Below are positions 38,601-49,610 of a DNA stretch of 64,000 bases, piece after piece. The notes under the pieces were generated by a model. That model was not told the DNA's origin. It saw only the letters and a list, made by a program, of their open reading frames with translations, and searched no databases. Source of the stretch: Typha latifolia (taxonomy: Eukaryota; Streptophyta; Magnoliopsida; Poales; Typhaceae); NCBI GenBank assembly GCA_019914945.1, contig CM034106.1:2108001-2172000 (forward strand). Direction: 5' to 3'. The position numbers and the translations under genes are program-made. Each line of letters starts with the position of its first letter. Positions within the stretch are counted from its first letter, which is position 1.

Positions 38601-40971
38601 ATCGATACTTTTCTACCTATTCTCCATTTTCTTTCACCTTAAACCGCTTGACATGCAACTATACATCAGAAGTTCTTCTTCTCCCTTTCTTTTGACTATT
38701 ACTTTCTTCTTCCTTGTTAGTTTCATTATCCTCTTCACCAATATCAATTTCAATAGGTTCATTTTCACTAACAGCATCAGAAAGATTCTTAGTTACTGAC
38801 TCTGACATCTATATAAAAAACAAAAAACAAAAACAGAAATACTACTTAAAATTTTATAATACTTAATTAGTAAAAACAAAAATAGATATGACAGATACAG
38901 TTAATCGCCAAGGGAAACAGCATATTAGATCATCTACAAGGACATACTCTTTGTCCAAAAGATGATATCAAAATATTAATATTTAATTAAATTTAGTTAT
39001 ACTAACTTTGTATCTACTTTATCATTCTCAAATATAAACATAAAATTATTGTTGGCTGAAACAAAAGTATTAAGTATTCGAACAAGTCTAGAACAAAAAA
39101 TTCAGAGTTGCTTTCTATATTTTTTAGGAAAGTAAGCAATCTAACAAGTGACCCGTGATTTCTGGAAACCAAAATGCTAAACAATATAAACTATGCCAAA
39201 CCAAGTGAACATAAGAAAGCAAAGTCAATAAACTTCTGCAATCTTATGAAAGAAGCCACAACAGGTTACCATAATTTATCAAGATAAAACCATTGAATTA
39301 TGGTTTTTCAAAAGATGCATCTTTTTAGCTACTAAAACTGAAGGCATATGCTAATGAGCAGCAAAATATGAAGCTCCCATGTAATTTTTTATTATAACAT
39401 ATTTCTGCCCATTGAGCTCAAAATTAGATCTTCGATACTGTTATCAAATGTGATAACATTTTCTTTCTAAAGCTGTAGGGCATGGCACAACTGTATGAAT
39501 AAATTAAACTACCATAGTATGAAGAAAATTTCATCATCGTAAATTGTCATCCTGAAGAGCAGAGAGATGGGACTTTGTCAAAGCCTATGATCATGCTAAT
39601 TATTTCTCCTAGCATCATGCAGGACTAATGTAAAGAATCATCACAGCTAAAAATATATCTAGGATTCCATCCTTGATGACAAGATTGATTTCAACTATAA
39701 AGTTGGCTGAGATTGTGTAGCCTGAAAACCTATAAGGAGTTATGCTGATATTCTCAAAGAGCTACATAGTGATCATACAACAGCCAATTATATGCTATGG
39801 GTGTCGATTGGGAGATCACCATAGTTTGAGTCTTACTCCTTACTAGTAGCTACTATTAAATGGTCGATCTTTTGATCATCCTTCATCTCATAAATATCCT
39901 ACTAACTCTGAATCCAATTTCAGATAAATTTGTGAGAATATATTTCTGCACTTAATGGCTCGTCATGGATGTTTCAATAATAGTGCAAGAACTAATATCA
40001 ATTGTTAGCACATAGAAACTAACTTCATTCCATAATATTAGAACATAGAACATACAGTACCAGGTCTCTCCAGTAGTCTAATGTTGTTAAGAAAGATAAA
40101 AGAATGGAACTTTTCATGCTTCATGAAGAGTAGTATAGGAGAATGATAAATGAGCATGGGTGGAGGAATTTGTAAGGAGAACTAGTGAAGGAAAAAAAAG
40201 AAGAGCTAGGAAAAAACACACGTCAGAAGGTTGTCAAGTGTTTCATTATAAGTAACTTGATGCATCAAAATGCATAACAGAATCAATAAGAATATGCTCA
40301 GTCCAGAGGGCCAAATAGTAGGTCTTCCAAGAATAGAGTAAAACATGAAGTCACTTGCTATATAAATACCTTCAATGCAAACCACAAAGTACTTTAAAAC
40401 AGTCCTCAAGCTTTTGTACATCTACAAATGCATGGGCAAGAGGAATGTCAAACGAGATAAGATCAATTTTAAGAGACGGATCTCATCGATTTGTCCAGTG
40501 TAAGCATCCACATGACTTCTTAAATTTCTACCTATCCACTATACCAGCAAATGAGAAAGTATAATACTACAAACGAGTACAAGTAGAGAAATCATACCTC
40601 TTGCCGGCCTATGGAGGAGGATGACGCGGCGGCTTAGAGAAGGAAGGTGAGGCGACGACGCGGCGGCGACAGCTTGGAGAAGGAAGGTGAGGCAGAGCTT
40701 CGCGGGAGGAGGACGATACGGCAGGCGTATTGGAGAAGGAAGGTGAGAACTTAGATTTGAGGATTAGGGTTTTATTATTTACTTTTATACCGAGCCGATC
40801 GAGTCGAGCCTGAGCGAGCCGGCTTCAGCTCAGGCTCGGCTCGATATTGATTTCGAGCATCTTTCAGCAGGTCGGGCTTGGTTTAGCTCTGACCGAGCTG
40901 AGCCGGACTCGAGCTCCAGTCGAGCCGAGCCCGAGCCGAGCCCAAGCTGCTCGACAAGCTTGACACCCCTG
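35630..40971. mobile_element. Complete hAT transposon, 5.3 kb, inserted in the MuDR gene
   Basis: The ends are TAGGGGTGTAA on the left and, read in reverse, CAGGGGTGTCAA on the right. The element is flanked by perfect 8-bp target duplications, TATCCAAC at 35622-35629 and at 40972-40979, the hAT hallmark. Both subterminal regions (about 35640-35840 and 40790-40960) are packed with GAGCC/GGCTC and GAGCCGAGCCTGAG-type words, the likely transposase-binding sites. The interior contains a broken transposase gene (minus strand) and, near the right end, a GC-rich leader (40610-40750) with three copies of GAGAAGGAAGGTGAG. Confidence 0.93.
36790..38808 (-). pseudogene. hAT transposase (RICESLEEPER/Ac-like) pseudogene
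   Basis: From the ATG at 38808 (MSESVTKNL) the frame shows an acidic N-terminus, a BED zinc finger (about 38690-38530, with YRCNNCPSLF and HIKRHVKFC), and the RNase-H-like core (38535-38020, with SLTSDLWTSNQNIGYMSLTA, then ITLDNASAND after a stop at about 38020). Next is a middle region with RLSVPTSKGLALDAATCWNS style (37814-37614). The C-terminal dimerisation region (37311-36790) has [20 protein letters not shown] and, one base out of frame, [16 protein letters not shown]. Stops (in the BED linker, at 38018-38022, 37612 and others) and a one-base shift near 36970 make it non-functional. It lies within the 35630-40971 element. Confidence 0.88.
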
Positions 40972-40979
40972 TATCCAAC
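40972..40979. repeat. Right target-site duplication of the hAT element
   Basis: TATCCAAC, identical to 35622-35629; joining the flanks at one copy restores the MuDR frame. Confidence 0.93.
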
Positions 40980-43007
40980 CTAACAGTGCACCTATCATAT
41001 TTGTCTTGCACTTCTGCCTCCTCATTAGCCGATCTATACACCACACCAGCATTTGCAGCCTCTTTGCAAACCCACTGAATATATTTACTGATTATAGGTG
41101 TGTATTTGCCTTACCAATTTTGTGCATGCCTTCTACGTTGCACCATCCGAGTCATCATCTTTTGTCGAATACAATCTATCAAGTCAACATATGGTCGACC
41201 TCTATCTTCCAAGATATATCTATTAATGGATTCAGCCCCACAGTTAGTGTAATAGTGCACTTTAGCTGTAGTGCCATACACACTTCTTGTCCAACTCTGC
41301 GTTTATGAATAAACTAGTCAAAAGTGAAACAGTAATCAAAAGCATTCTATAGCATAAATAGTTATATTCTTTAACAATAAAAAATGAAACAGTAATAAAA
41401 AAATAAAACAGTAAAGTGTAGATAATAATTACCTTTTCATTCTGTGCTCTAACCCTAATGCTCTAGCATGTTTGAATAATTCATCTAATAATTTCATCTC
41501 ATCTTCCCATTTTGGGTGAATGTATGCTTTGGTAGCCCCACACATATGTTTTTTGTACTGCTTTCCAGGAAAATTTCTTTTGTAATCATAAAAGTGTTTA
41601 AAGCACACCTTATGTTCAACTCTTGGAAACACCTCAACAACTACAGCATTCAGATCCTTTTGCCTATCTGACATTAGGGTTAGATATTCTACTTCTCCAA
41701 ATGTTATCCAAAAACCACTTCCATGTATATCCTGTCTCAATATCGACGACAGCAAATACTAGTGAAAAAATCCCATAATTTGCATCCTAAGCTGTTGCTG
41801 CAAGAAGATCACCAAGATATTTCCCTTTCAAGTGTCAGCCATCCAGTCATAAATATGGCCTACAACCAGCCATAAAATCATTTGAAACAAATAAAAAATC
41901 TGTTGAATGTATTGTCTTTTGGGTTTATATCTAACTTAATTACACTCCCAGGATTTTTGTCTTCAAGCTCTCTATAAAGAGAAGAGAAAAATTGAAAAAA
42001 TCTATCCACATTTCCATAAAGTTTTTCAAATACCAATTCTCTTCCTCTCCATACTCGAGCATAATGTAATTGTACATGATGTGCATCCTTGATTCTTGCA
42101 CAAATAGCTTTGATTGTAAGGTTAGGTTCCAATCTTATCCAGTCAATTATTTTGTTGCATATCCAACTAGATGTAGTCATTTTGTTCCCACAGACATTAA
42201 CAGCCTCACATGTGTGTTCACCTTTTACTATTCTTACTTGTATAACTGGGCCACATTGTACTTTTGATGCATGCAACATCTAAGTACAATCAGGCTTAGC
42301 ACATCTAATTGTTACCCTATGTTTCTCATTATGGATATAACGTATTTCAAAATGGTTGCATATTGCATAATCCCGGAGAGCATCTCTAAACATATACACA
42401 TTATCATATAAATTACCAATTGCCATAGAAAATTTCTGCTTCTCTGTTTCATATGTGTGAATCCTAAAATTCTCCATATCTTCAGATGAGCTATTATCTT
42501 CATCATCATTTATATCTTCATGCAGATCCTCTTCTACAATGCCATCAGAAGACTCTTCTATAATATCATATGCTATATCCATATCACTATTAAAGAGATC
42601 ACCCACAATAGTATCCCTAGGATAACCCCCAGCATCATCATAACAGTGAGGCTGCTCACTTTGCTGTCCATTATTACTAGCAGAATGATTATGTTCCTCA
42701 TTAGCCACAATATACATGTCAACAAATTTTTGAGCTTCACATTCATCAATCATGTTGAGTGCATCATAATCTATTGACAGAGTGACATAAGTTTCTTTTT
42801 CTCCATATCTTTTATAGCAAATGTGCATGCCATACTTATATTCTAACTTTGACTCAATCTCAATATGTTCATACAAATCCTTAAAATTAGAGTAGTCTCG
42901 TTCCATTACAAAGTTAAGTTGCCTCCCATTCACACATTTCGATAGCAATGTTTGTTGGTTTGCCTACCTCCATAATGAAGTCTTACATCAATAAAGCTAA
43001 TTTCCAT

Positions 43008-43734
43008 CTATAATACAACCATAAGAACACATATCACTAGGAACCCATTACATAAGAACACATAACTCTAAAACTCATTACACTGAGAAAACCTAAAAAA
43101 ATATACATAACAACATAGGAAACCTTACTTTAAAACCCATCATAACATAAATTCTTAACATAAATACACTACTGGAAAATGTAATAGAAATTTATTACTG
43201 AAAAATGTAAAAAAAAAAATCTCTCTCCACAAACTATAACAGAAATCAGTAAAAAATATAACAAAAGACAAAAGAAATGAAAATAAAAAAGATTAAAATT
43301 AAGATAATAAATCTTAATTGTTTGCGTGCGACTTATTCCTTAACAAAGAGAACCTTAGCTTGTGTAGAGAATACGGGGAGGGAGATGAAACCTTAACTTT
43401 TTTGCTTGCGACCTCAAAGACAGGAAGGGAGATGGAGAAAATTTGGGAAAAGATTGAGAAAAATAGGGTTTGGAGAGATGGAGAAAATGGGTGAAGCTTC
43501 TTAGGCTTTTACGTCGCAAGTATTTTCGGGATTACTGTGGGGTAGGGTTTAAGTTTGGGGAAAAAAATTATGTGGGTAGGTTTCGTTCTGAAAGAGGATT
43601 TTGTGAGGATTTGGGTTAGGTGAGGACTTCTTAAGGGTATTTTAATAATCTTTGAACTAGAGTCATATAAACCATATAACATGGTTAATGTCAGTTAGCT
43701 AAAGTAATGTTAGGGTGTTAAATGAATATTACAG
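43008..43734. other. Upstream region of the MuDR pseudogene
   Basis: AT-rich leader or internal DNA of the MULE. No gene is seen. Two short related patches (TTTGCGTGCGACTT, 43320-43333, and TTTGCTTGCGACCT, 43400-43413) are imperfect repeats. Confidence 0.4.
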
Positions 43735-43835
43735 AAAAAATGAGGGGTCGCGTTATAAAATCCCCAAAGACGGGGTGTGAATCACAAAATAGGCAAAATG
43801 TAGGGTGTGATTTATAAAAATCCCTAAAATATATT
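43735..43835. mobile_element. Probable right terminal region of the MULE
   Basis: Read in reverse it begins AGGGATTTTTATAAATCACA and contains CACACCCTAC, GTGATTCACACC and, further in, TTTAACACCCTAACATTAC and AGCTAACTGACATTAACC. These alternating words resemble the long arms of the MITE at 14030-14442. The matching left terminus beside the GRF gene or farther left was not found, so the element limits remain open. Confidence 0.45.
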
Positions 43836-45327
43836 ATTATGTTATTTTTCTCTCGAAAAAAATATGGATGATAGTAAATGATTACTAACTAATATGGCAA
43901 ATGTATGAATTACGTAAATTAACTACAACCTACATTATTACAAACTAGGTACTAAGGCCTCGTTTGGTTCGTACAGAAAGTTTTTTAAGATAACTTTATG
44001 CATATACCTCTATAGCTTTACTTACATTTTAATTTTTGGTTGTAAAATATAATGATTATCTTATATAAGTTATGCAAAAATTTGTGTTAGATTACTAATT
44101 ATGAATAAGTATATTAATTACACTAAAATCTTTCTTAGCAAACACGCATAATTAATTACACTTAATTGTGACAAAGTTTTGTGTATAATTTGTTACGTGA
44201 CTTATCTTATACAAGATTTGATCAAACTATGTATAAGCGAGTATTTTGTTACATAATATATTTAAGAGACTCTTAATTCACGAATATGCATCCCTTATGC
44301 ATGATCTAAATGCTATCCAAGTAAATTAACTATAAAATTTGCAAATGAATGTATACAAAAACTGTGAGTTATGTAATAAAATTGTAAAATAGAAAATATA
44401 AGTATTCAATAACTGCGAACTACATAATAAAATTATAAAATTTGCAAACTAGAATAAGTGTGAAAGTAGCATATATGAACTAGTAACTACAAATTATATT
44501 CAATAATCATAAATTAGTATTTGGCTAGAGAAAGAAAGGAGAATTTTTAATTAATATAGAGTACTTGTATGTCCAAATCGATTGTTACTTTTAGCTAGAT
44601 GAACTACAAGAAGAGAATTTTGTATAATTATTGTATACCAATATGTCTAATTGAATATAAATGAATGTAATGCAGTTAATAAATGATTTGTATAATTCTC
44701 TCCCTCTTTTTCATTAGGCCGAGAGTGCAAAGTTGAAAGAAAAGAGTAAAATATGCCTATAATGTAAGTATAAACTAAAATAAGCATGAGTTAAGAAAAC
44801 AAAATTAATTATATTTTTCAAGCAAATCACTTTTTAAGATATCCTAAATTTTCTCACTACGTACATATTTACTTAAGAAAAATATGGCCATTTAAATCAT
44901 TTTGTCATCTCTATCAGCGATGTATGTATTTATAATTTAGTCAAAAAGTGTAAGGAGGCTAGGCTAGGTGATATAAAATAAAGTTTAAGAAATAAAGTGA
45001 TTTTGAGTTTTTGACGAAATTAGTCCTCTTAAATTTTATTTAGTCAAATAAATTATACCTAAAATTTAATATCAAAATGAGTATGTTGTTTTATAGTTGT
45101 CAGTAAAATGCTGAATTTATTAGTATTTTACTTATAAGTAAAATGCCAAAAAATTATTTTTAGGAAATGCTAAATTTTTTAGCATCTTATTTTTTAAAAT
45201 AATATTGAATAGTTCAATATTTTATTAATAAAAAATTAGATAAATTTTAAAACTAAAAGTTGGAGGAGTTAACAACTTTTTTTTTTTGATAAAAGAAACT
45301 GCATTAATTGAGAACATGACACAAAAG
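43836..45327. other. AT-rich intergenic region
   Basis: No gene is seen. GGCCTCGTTTGGTTCGTAC at 43955-43973 matches the common terminus style of plant MITEs, but I found no inverted partner. A 28-base patch near 44970 (TAAAATAAAGTTTAAGAAAT) is the inverse of a patch at 32455-32490, probably two copies of a dispersed repeat. Confidence 0.4.
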
Positions 45328-46051
45328 TGTTAATAATTTGATTAATGAGCTCATATGTTTAATAAAATGTATATGGGCCTCCCATTAATGTTAAGTCCAC
45401 TTAAGTGATGTATAAGTTTAAATTTATTTTAGGTTTTAAAAATATAATTAAATTAATATGGTTCTAAATGTGTAGAAGCCCATGTCACAATTAATAGGCT
45501 TGCGACGATAAAGCTTATTGGGTTGTGATCCCTAAGGAATGTTTTAATAAAAATATCGATTCAGTTCTTATTCTCATTACGTTCAGGTGTGAAAAACCCA
45601 TCCCTTAGAATTTCTCAACCATCTCCTTCATCTTTCTTCTTCCTTCTGGTATTAATGGCAATGTCTATCGATTCAGGTTAGTTTTTTATATTATTTGAAT
45701 ATCTCTAGAATTATATCTACATGATTCAACTGATCCTGTTTATTGGATTTATTAAAAGTCTTTCAAAAAGTACCTAAGTATTGAATTTTATACATGGGGT
45801 ATTCTTGTACAATATAATGCTTAAATAGAAGAAAATCCTTAGGCTTTCCATAGTTTAGCTAACCAGTCAGTAGCCCGATTAGCCTCCTTATATCATTACG
45901 AGGCGATCAAAATATGAAGAGAGAGAAAAGCTGAAAAAAAAAGTCTAAGAAAATGTGCTTGCATTTCTATGACACAATGAGCTTGTCATTAAGAGTGTTG
46001 ATGAGAATTTTTGAGTTCTAACTCCACAATGATGTTTTAGAGGCATATAAG
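45328..46051 (+). repeat. 5' LTR of the copia element
   Basis: It begins TGTTAATAATTTGATTAA and matches 47843-48575 along its length, roughly 97% by eye. The largest difference is about 10 bases near 45588 (48094 in the other copy). The 20-base word AAGAGTGTTGATGAGAATTT occurs inside it (about 45991) and again just at its right edge (46049), where the internal region starts. Confidence 0.88.
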
Positions 46052-46199
46052 AGTGTTGATGAGAATTTGGTTACACTTGTTCATTTGGAAATGGAAAATT
46101 TAATATTTTTCAAAATTCAGTTCTGGTTGGTACAGGTTCCTTGATTGATAAGCTTTACATGTTAAACACCTTGACTTCTAATGACAACGAAATTATGCA

Positions 46200-46643
46200 T
46201 ACATGTAACATAGGTATAAAGCGAAAACTGACAAATGAGAATTCTTCTATGTTGTGGCATAGGCGCTTAGGGCATATATCAAAACAATGCCTAGAAAGGT
46301 TGATGTCATAAGGAATTCTTAAATCTCTTGATATGTCAGACTTTGATGTTTGCATAGAGTGTATTAAACAGAAAACAACTGATAAACGAAATAAAGATGC
46401 AAACAGGTGCAATGACGTCTTAGAACTAAAACATATAGATATATGTGGACCATTTCCTAAAGCTTCATGGAATGGTCAAGCATACTTTATTACGTTCATA
46501 GACGATTATTCACGCTATGGTTACTTGTACCTAATCTATGAAAAGTCACAATCCCTAGACATGTTCAAGCTCTTCAAAGCCGAAGTTGAGAATCAACTAG
46601 GCAAGAAGAGTAAAGCCGTGAAATCTGACCGTGGTGGTGAATA
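46200..46643 (+). pseudogene. Copia GAG-pre-integrase and N-terminal integrase fragment
   Basis: The frame shows MLWHRRLGHISKQCLERL and CIECIKQK (the HHCC zinc-binding module), broken by one TAA at about 46309. It then has the integrase core start (LKHIDICGPF, FIDDYSRYGYLYLI) to KSDRGGE, where it stops at 46643. The catalytic Glu part is lost. It is homologous to copia integrase of plants. Confidence 0.9.
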
Positions 46644-46673
46644 ATATGACGGATTAGTGGGAGAAAGTTTATT

Positions 46674-46853
46674 ATCCTAATGCTTTATATAGATGACATA
46701 CTACTAACAAGCAGTGATAAAGCCTTATTGCATGACACTAAGAAATTTTTATTTGGTCACTTTGATATGAAGGATCTTGGTGATGCATCTTTTGTGTTGG
46801 GTATACAGATCCATCGTGATCGTTTAAGGTGTATACTTTATGCTCACATATAG
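46674..46853 (+). pseudogene. Copia reverse-transcriptase remnant
   Basis: One frame reads ILMLYIDDILLTSSDKALL and FDMKDLGDASFVLGIQIHRD. This is the YxDD active-site region and the following conserved stretch. It stops with TAG at 46851 as the sequence jumps to RNase H. Confidence 0.88.
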
Positions 46854-46854
46854 G

Positions 46855-47360
46855 AGATCTGTTCATTTGGAGGTTGTTGGTTATTCAGACTCCGACTTTG
46901 CTGGGTGTTTGGATAGTAGAAGATCTACTTCAGACTATGTTTTTATGCTAGCAGAAGGAGCTATTTCTTGGAAAAGTGTCAAACAAACACTTATAACCGC
47001 TTCTACTATGGAAGCAGAATTTATAGCTTGCTATGAAGCATCCAATCATGGAATATGGCTGCAAAATTTTATCACTAGACTGCAAATTGTTGATGGTATT
47101 GAGAAACCATTGAGGATCAATTGTGATAATAAAGCTGCTAAGTTATATTCCAAGAACAATCGTAGCTCGTCAAAGTCTAAGCACATTGACATCAAGTTCT
47201 TAGCTGTGAAAGAAAGGGTTTAGAGTCTTCAGGTGTCAATTGAGCATATCAGCACAAATTTTATGATAGCTGACCCACTCACGAAGGGTTTACCAACCAA
47301 AGTGTTTCATGAGCATATGGGTCGTATGGGAGTTCTCTTTTTGGACGATATTTCAAATTA
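46855..47360 (+). pseudogene. Copia RNase H domain
   Basis: It contains GYSDSDFAGCLDSRRSTSDY, AISWKSVKQTLITASTMEAE and LRINCDNKAAKLYSKN, then after a TAG at 47221 the copia C-terminus IADPLTKGLPTKVF. This is standard for the last domain of copia pol. The catalytic Asp and Glu positions are visible. Confidence 0.9.
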
Positions 47361-47829
47361 GTGGGAGCTTTTATATTGCTTTTATGTTTGGATTATTTGA
47401 CATATATCGAACATTAAGATATTTCTGTTTATTGTACGTACTAAGGTTCAAGAATAATCTATATATTCGTCTTGACAACTAAGACTGAAAATCATGATTT
47501 ACTATTATTGTTTAGCATATGATGTTTGTAAATATGATCGTTAGACCTTTTGGGTCATAAAGAGGATCAGTTGGAAATAGGCATGCTGAGATCATTTTTT
47601 ATGTAATTTTCATGCTATACATCCATATTTGATATATGTCATTAATTGCATTAGTATTGTGATTATTGATTTGGACTTGTTACACATAGAGTAGCAAAGA
47701 CCACTTTAGTCCTATACTTATTCAGTTAATGGATCATATTTGTTTAAAGAATATTTCTATAATTGAATGACATTTTTGAGCTCAATACAGTTATTTTTAC
47801 CATGTGCATTATCTAGTGACATATGTAGC

Positions 47830-47842
47830 CTAAGTGGGAGAT
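47830..47842 (+). other. Polypurine tract of the copia element
   Basis: TAAGTGGGAGAT immediately precedes the 3' LTR, the normal plus-strand primer position. Confidence 0.85.
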
Positions 47843-48575
47843 TGTTAATAATTTGATTAATGGGCTCATATGTTTAATAAAATGTATATGGGCCTGCCAT
47901 TAATTTTAAGTCCACTTAAGTGATCTATAAGTTTAAATTTATTTTAGGTTTTAAAAATATAATTAAGTTGATATAGTTCTAAATATGTAGAAGCCCATGT
48001 CACAATTAATGGGCTTGCGACGATAAAGCTTATTGGGTTGTGATCCCTAAGGAATGTTTTAATAAAAATATCGATTCAGTTCCTATTCCCATTACGCGTG
48101 AAACTGAAAGGTGTGAAAAACCCATCCCTTAGAATTTCTCAACCATCTCCTTCATCTTTCTTCTTCCTTCTGGTATTAGTGGCAATGTCTATCGATTCAG
48201 GTTAGTTTTTTTATATTATTTGAATATCTCTAGAATTATATCTACATGATTCAATTGATCCTGTTTATTGGATTTATTAAAAGTCTTTCAAAAAGTACCT
48301 AAGTATTAAATTTTATACATGGGGTATTCTTGTACAATATAATGCTTAAATAGAAGAAAATCCTTAGGATTTCCATAGTTTAGCTAACCAGTCAGTAGCC
48401 CGATTAGCCTCCTTATATCATTACGAGGCGATCAAAATATGAAGAGAGAAAAAGCTGAAAAAAAAAGTCTAAGAAAATGTGCTTGCATTTCTATGACACA
48501 ATGAGCTTGTGATTAAGAGTGTTGATGAGAATTTTTGAGTTCTAACTCCACAATGATGTTTTAGAGGCATATAAG
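47843..48575 (+). repeat. 3' LTR of the copia element
   Basis: It begins TGTTAATAATTTGATTAA and ends at the last base shared with the 5' copy (GAGGCATATAAG). Confidence 0.88.
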
Positions 48576-48599
48576 AAGCTATCTTTTGAGTCAGTCTTC

Positions 48600-49060
48600 C
48601 ACTTGAGTAGAGGGGCATCATCTAGGAGCTGTCAAGCGGCATGGCCCAAGTTGCCATTGAGCAAGGCCTTCTTGGACTAGGCTGAGGCTTTTGAGGAGGG
48701 ACAACGATCTTAAGGATTAGCAATTAAGAGAATAATAAAAGCATTTGGTTCATAGTGGGATGCTTGTGAGAGAAAGCTAATTCATTTCAAGCCTCCCAAA
48801 GTTACTACATTCCATGCAGATTGGTTGACACCTTGCCATCTAAATGATCGCTTTGGAGGATCCGTTCTCCTTGGTTCCAGTGGTCCTTGAACCTGAAAGA
48901 TAAATTTAAATGTAGTTCCATAGCTTGTCACATAGCTCTTGCTCATGAGCAATGTAATAAAATATGATCATCGAGCTCCTCAATGCAAAGTAATACCATG
49001 CAGATAGGCATTAGAAGGAAGCCTTCCCCATACTACCTTCCAAAAGAACACTTTAATGTT
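48600..49060 (-). pseudogene. LINE-type zinc-binding reverse-transcriptase remnant (zf-RVT)
   Basis: On the minus strand from about 49055, a frame reads KVFFWKVVWGRLPSNAYLHG, shifting to CIEELDDHILLHCSWARAMW-like sequence (about 48990-48910, with one stop). This is the zf-RVT pattern (FLWK...LPT...C..C..E..EHLFLHC..A..W) at the end of L1-type ORF2 proteins or of captured copies of it. Frame changes and stops are many. Confidence 0.6.
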
Positions 49061-49590
49061 AGAAGTAATAATAATCTCTACAGCACTTGTTAGCCCTCCC
49101 AAACTGACCTATGGTTCTTAGGGTTCTTGGTTTCAAAGAAACGGGCCACAACAGCAAGCCCAAAATAAGCCCTGACCCAGGTGGGCTTCCAGGCATGATT
49201 ATAGCTCTATTTGATATCATCTAAGCATTTATACTGTGGTGATAAATCTTTAATTACAAAAACTCTTTTTTCTTTTTCTTTTTTACTAAGAAAAGATGAT
49301 TAAAAATAGCTAATGTTACATGAGTGTTCCGATTTTGAATTTGAACGATACTGACTTAATAAATCAAAACTGAAAAATCTACGATTAAAGAAAAAAAATT
49401 CTAAACTCCAAAAAGTAGCTCATAAAAATTAAAAGTTCATATGCATCACAATTCACAATCCCATCCTTCTCCTTTATTTTTCTTTTTAATCTTCATCACA
49501 TTTGCTAACGAGGAAGATCCCCCCCACAAAAAACCAACGGTCGAAATCCTCACGCGTAAACTATAACTACTCCCAAGTGGCGAGCTTGAG
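49061..49590. promoter_or_regulatory. Upstream region of the methyltransferase gene
   Basis: It carries no coding motif. It should hold the promoter. A GA tract (49587-49606) lies in the presumed 5' leader, just before the ATG at 49611. No clear TATA box was assigned. Confidence 0.45.
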
Positions 49591-49610
49591 AGAGAGAGAG
49601 AGAGAGCGCG

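Larger units (their letters stand above)
35113..43007 (-). pseudogene. MuDR/MULE transposase pseudogene, split by a hAT insertion
   Basis: Reading minus strand from an ATG at 43007 (MEISFIDVRLHYGG), a frame change leads into 42948-42280 (PB1-like N-terminus, acidic middle, then a Cys-containing zinc-binding start ending CAKPDC). Next come 42279-41878 (a zinc-binding/WRKY-GCM1-like segment with EHTC and a KIIDWIR helix), the MULE transposase core (about 41860-41420, with LDG and KGKYLGDLLAA, and LMSDRQKDL), and on to 40980. The hAT element at 35630-40971 interrupts here. The frame resumes at 35628 with the SWIM finger (TRYCSCGRWQICGFTCVHAA), ending at 35113 with a degraded zinc knuckle (CGRYGG, stop, GHNRRSC). 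Several stops and at least one frameshift make it inactive. Removing the hAT and one target copy leaves the frame continuous across the site. Confidence 0.88.
45328..48575 (+). mobile_element. Internally deleted Ty1/copia LTR retrotransposon
   Basis: Two nearly identical terminal repeats of 724 and 733 bases flank only 1.8 kb. The internal part has GAG-pre-integrase, half an integrase, a short reverse-transcriptase piece and RNase H, in that order, which is copia order. Gag, protease, most of reverse transcriptase and a recognisable primer-binding site are missing. A polypurine tract is present before the 3' LTR. No matching 5-bp target duplication was found. The element cannot move by itself. 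Confidence 0.9.

Noticed and set aside
42070..42777. Plus-strand ORFs opposite the MuDR frame
   Set aside because: They are antisense shadows of the MuDR frame.
32455..45010. One giant element bounded by the inverted TAAAATAAAGTTTA patches at 32455-32490 and 44970
   Set aside because: The match is short, AT-rich and also occurs imperfectly at 32598; dispersed repeat copies are more likely.
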